Origin: Emticicia sp037153985
GTDB lineage: Bacteria; Bacteroidota; Bacteroidia; Cytophagales; Spirosomataceae
Length of the DNA stretch: 64,000 nucleotides
NCBI RefSeq assembly: GCF_037153985.1
Contig: NZ_JBBAYI010000012.1
Location: 1-64,000, forward strand
Direction: 5' to 3'
Shown here: piece after piece, positions 61,942 through 64,000 of the stretch
Layout of the letters: every line of letters begins with the position of its first letter
Position numbering within the stretch: position 1 is the stretch's first letter
Program-made: the position numbers and the translations under genes
The notes under the pieces: model-generated
The model's database searches: none
What the model was told of the DNA's origin: nothing
Seen by the model: only the letters and a program-made list of their open reading frames with translations

Positions 61942-63201
61942 TTATTCTTCCAGAAAATCAAGGTCTTTCCCGTGCGTTTCAGGAATGGTAAGCGTTGAGT
62001 AAAAACCTAAAGCAAAACAGATAACCCCTACTATGGCACCTGCAATAATGACTCCCTGGTCAGGTTTAAAGAATTTATACAGCATGGTCATCAATACTAC
62101 TGTACCACGAACCATATTTGGTACAGTAGTAGCAGCGGTAGCTCGGAGGTTTGTACCAAATTGCTCGGCTCCTACGGTTACAAACATAGCCCAGTAGCCT
62201 GTGCCCAAACCTAGCCAGCAACAAACACCATATAACATATCAGGGCTTTTGATACCTCCTGAAAACAAGAAAAACACAACTCCTACCAGTGCAAAGGCCA
62301 TCATGGCAGCAATAGCTCTCTTGCGTGAATGGAACAAATGACTAATAAAACCACTCAGGAAGTCGCCTACCGAAATACCTACATAAGCCCACATAATTGC
62401 CAGACCCGGGTCAACTTTTTCAGTTATTCCCATGGCTTCGCCAAACTCATTGCTAAAATAGGTCAGAATACCGATACAGAACCAAGTAGGCAGCCCGATA
62501 CCGATACATTTCATGTATTTAACGAAGCGGTCCCAGTTGCTAAAGAAAGCAAAGAAATTGCCTTTCTCGACATGCTTTTTGTTAACAATATCTTTATAAA
62601 TACCTGATTCAATAACCCCAACACGCAACAATAAAAGCGCAACACCCAAGCCACCACCTATGAGATACGCAACCGTCCAGTCGCCTGAAAGTTTTACAGT
62701 AAAAGTAGCCACTACGGCTCCGCATAGCCCTATGCCTGCAACTAGCGAAGTACCAATGGCGCGTAAATGTTTGGGAAGTACCTCTGATACAAGTGTGATA
62801 CCCGCGCCTAATTCTCCGGCCAGCCCAACTCCTGCAATAAAACGTAGCCACTTATAGGCTTCGATTTTGTCTATGAAAGTAATATGCGGAATAAACCCAC
62901 AGGCAATATTAGCCAACGAATAAGTAATAATTGAGCCAAAAAGTACCGAAAGTCTGCCTTTTTTATCGCCGAGTACTCCCCAGAGAATCCCCCCTATTAA
63001 CAAGCCAATCATCTGATAGTTGATAATGGTTGTCCCGACGGACGAGATGGATTCTTTAGTAGTAAGGCCGAGGCTTTCAAGACTTTGTACGCGTACAATA
63101 CCAAATAGCTGGAGGTCATAGATATCAACAAAATATCCAAGCGCGGCAACAATTACTGGTAAGCTAAAAAGGTACTGCAAAGTAGATTTTTCTTGCTTCA
63201 T
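61942..63201 (-). CDS. MFS transporter
   Basis: A 419-residue membrane protein with about 12 helices in two bundles. The MFS loop 2-3 motif appears as GVLGDKKGRLSVLFG, and a second charged loop HSRKRAIA links helices 8-9. SEVLPKHLRAIGTS suggests the sugar/metabolite:H+ symporter group. The substrate is unknown. It lies between two terminators, so it is a single-gene unit. Confidence 0.88.
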   Translation of the reverse strand: MKQEKSTLQYLFSLPVIVAALGYFVDIYDLQLFGIVRVQSLESLGLTTKESISSVGTTIINYQMIGLLIGGILWGVLGDKKGRLSVLFGSIITYSLANIACGFIPHITFIDKIEAYKWLRFIAGVGLAGELGAGITLVSEVLPKHLRAIGTSLVAGIGLCGAVVATFTVKLSGDWTVAYLIGGGLGVALLLLRVGVIESGIYKDIVNKKHVEKGNFFAFFSNWDRFVKYMKCIGIGLPTWFCIGILTYFSNEFGEAMGITEKVDPGLAIMWAYVGISVGDFLSGFISHLFHSRKRAIAAMMAFALVGVVFFLFSGGIKSPDMLYGVCCWLGLGTGYWAMFVTVGAEQFGTNLRATAATTVPNMVRGTVVLMTMLYKFFKPDQGVIIAGAIVGVICFALGFYSTLTIPETHGKDLDFLEE

Positions 63202-63280
63202 TGCGGTTTAGGTTTTAATAATTTCTGATGTTCAGGTTGGTAAGTTTATTGAAAAGTTTTTCTGAAAGCTAAAAACGAAA

Positions 63281-63311
63281 AGCCCCTCTGTTAATAATGC
63301 TAACAGAGGGG
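63281..63311 (-). terminator. Terminator after the DUF1080 gene
   Basis: CCCCTCTGTTA (63283-63293) and TAACAGAGGGG (63301-63311) form a perfect 11-base stem; on the minus strand it is followed by CTTTTCGTTTTT. It ends the DUF1080 transcript. Confidence 0.78.
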
Positions 63312-63391
63312 TTAATGGTGTGGGCTAATACACACCCGATAATTGATATTTATTTTTTTTTCGTGACGAACTCATACTCTGAGATCTTAGC

Positions 63392-64000
63392 TTAAAGTTC
63401 TCTCACAACAATGTTTTTCCATTTTACTTTAATACCACCACCACTATGAATCTGCAAGGCAATGCAACCATCTCTTTCGCCGATTTTTGCATCATCCAGC
63501 TTAATCATTTCTGTGCCGTTAAGGTAAGTAGTAACTACGTTGTCTACTACTTTTACAGTCATGGTATTCCACTCACCCATTTTCAGGGCTTTATCTTTTT
63601 CTTCACTTGGTTTTATTAACCAACCGCGCCCGTGTGACTCATAAATTCCACCTGTTGAGTGGCCCGGAGGGGCTACTTCTGCCTGCCAGCCAGTAATGGT
63701 TGTGCCATCAATAGATGAATGAAAAAACACACCACTATTGCCGTCAGCTTCTTGTTTAAATTGAAGTGTTAATTCAAAATTTTTATATTTCTTTTCTGTG
63801 CCTAAATAGCCATATTTTTTATCTGGCCCGCTTTCACATACCAGAAGACCATCTTCAACATACCATTTTTCAGTACCATACACCACCCATCCGGTAAGGT
63901 CTTTGCCGTTAAATAGTTTTTTACCTTTGCTTTTCTGGGCAAAACCCAAAGACGAAATTAATAAAAGAGTAATAGTTAGGATTTGAAGTTTTGTTTTCAT
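63392..64000 (-). CDS. DUF1080 (3-keto-disaccharide hydrolase-like) secreted protein
   Basis: A 202-residue protein with a signal peptide (ending GFAQ) and a jelly-roll domain. It holds LFNGKDLTGWVVYG at the front, DGNSGVFFHS in the middle and GGGIKVKWKNIVVREL at the end, the DUF1080 signature. Family members act on glycans, and some hydrolyse 3-keto-glucosides. The start ATG falls on the last three bases of the window, so the coding region is complete but its promoter is outside. The substrate is unknown. Confidence 0.88.
   Translation of the reverse strand: MKTKLQILTITLLLISSLGFAQKSKGKKLFNGKDLTGWVVYGTEKWYVEDGLLVCESGPDKKYGYLGTEKKYKNFELTLQFKQEADGNSGVFFHSSIDGTTITGWQAEVAPPGHSTGGIYESHGRGWLIKPSEEKDKALKMGEWNTMTVKVVDNVVTTYLNGTEMIKLDDAKIGERDGCIALQIHSGGGIKVKWKNIVVREL

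Noticed and set aside
62609..62857. Frames overlapping the MFS transporter on both strands
   Set aside because: They are antisense or out-of-frame shadows of a clear membrane-protein gene, with biased composition and no start signals.
1..64000. Search for tRNA, rRNA, CRISPR, IS elements or prophage
   Set aside because: No cloverleaf-like GTTCRA patterns in context, no regularly spaced repeats, and no transposase, integrase or phage genes were seen by eye.

Overview
The window looks like chromosomal core DNA of a Bacteroidota member, most likely a Cytophagales relative with about 40% GC. Supporting signs are the -7 boxes of the TAnnTTTG type, outer-membrane beta-barrel and DUF1080 proteins, a BatA-type protein, a split PntAA/PntAB/PntB transhydrogenase with a KorAB pair, an NFACT/RqcH protein and the general codon and A/T usage. 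The genus is not determined. I see no rRNA, tRNA, CRISPR array, insertion sequence or prophage. About 52 protein genes fill the window.

Layout. 0.1-4.3 kb: two tandem paralogous secreted beta-barrel proteins and small hypotheticals. 4.4-9.7 kb: an RsmI-like methyltransferase, then a LacI regulator divergent from a zinc dehydrogenase, an esterase and a KdaD-like FAH-family enzyme, probably a sugar-acid route. 9.7-14.8 kb: a COG0523 metal-chaperone GTPase whose promoter is covered by two palindromes (Zur-like), and an ABC-2 permease fused to an M1 peptidase. 15.2-18.7 kb: a minus-strand operon of Na+/H+ antiporter, NAPE-PLD-like hydrolase and an LCIB-type (theta-class) carbonic anhydrase. 19.0-24.1 kb: a di-heme peroxidase, then an outer-membrane protein / AraC regulator / serine hydrolase group. 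24.4-28.6 kb: SRPBCC protein, a truncated DUF1801 protein, recA, then pspA-terD-terD. 28.6-37.9 kb: a pseudouridine synthase with RqcH, xylulokinase, penicillin acylase, OmpH, TatC and a two-domain Fe-S protein.

39.4-47.2 kb holds a redox block: pntAA-pntAB-pntB, then a GltD-like flavoprotein with a two-cluster ferredoxin tail, then korA-korB. It could couple 2-oxoacid oxidation to NAD(P)H and to the proton-driven transhydrogenase. 47.3-58.6 kb: DUF6265, BatA-type protein, S9 peptidase, PnuC, a very large orphan sensor kinase, an A-type Fe-S protein lacking its C-terminal cysteines, and DUF421.

The most striking system is at 58.8-61.7 kb: an ECF sigma factor, then a 538-residue protein that appears to run from a cytoplasmic anti-sigma-like head through one inner-membrane helix and a roughly 210-residue K/N/T-rich periplasmic linker into a C-terminal outer-membrane beta-barrel, then a secreted CGWC thioredoxin. 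This matches the recently described dual membrane-spanning anti-sigma (Dma/Das) idea from Bacteroides: surface events could be passed straight to a sigma factor by one polypeptide. The window ends with an MFS transporter and a DUF1080 protein.
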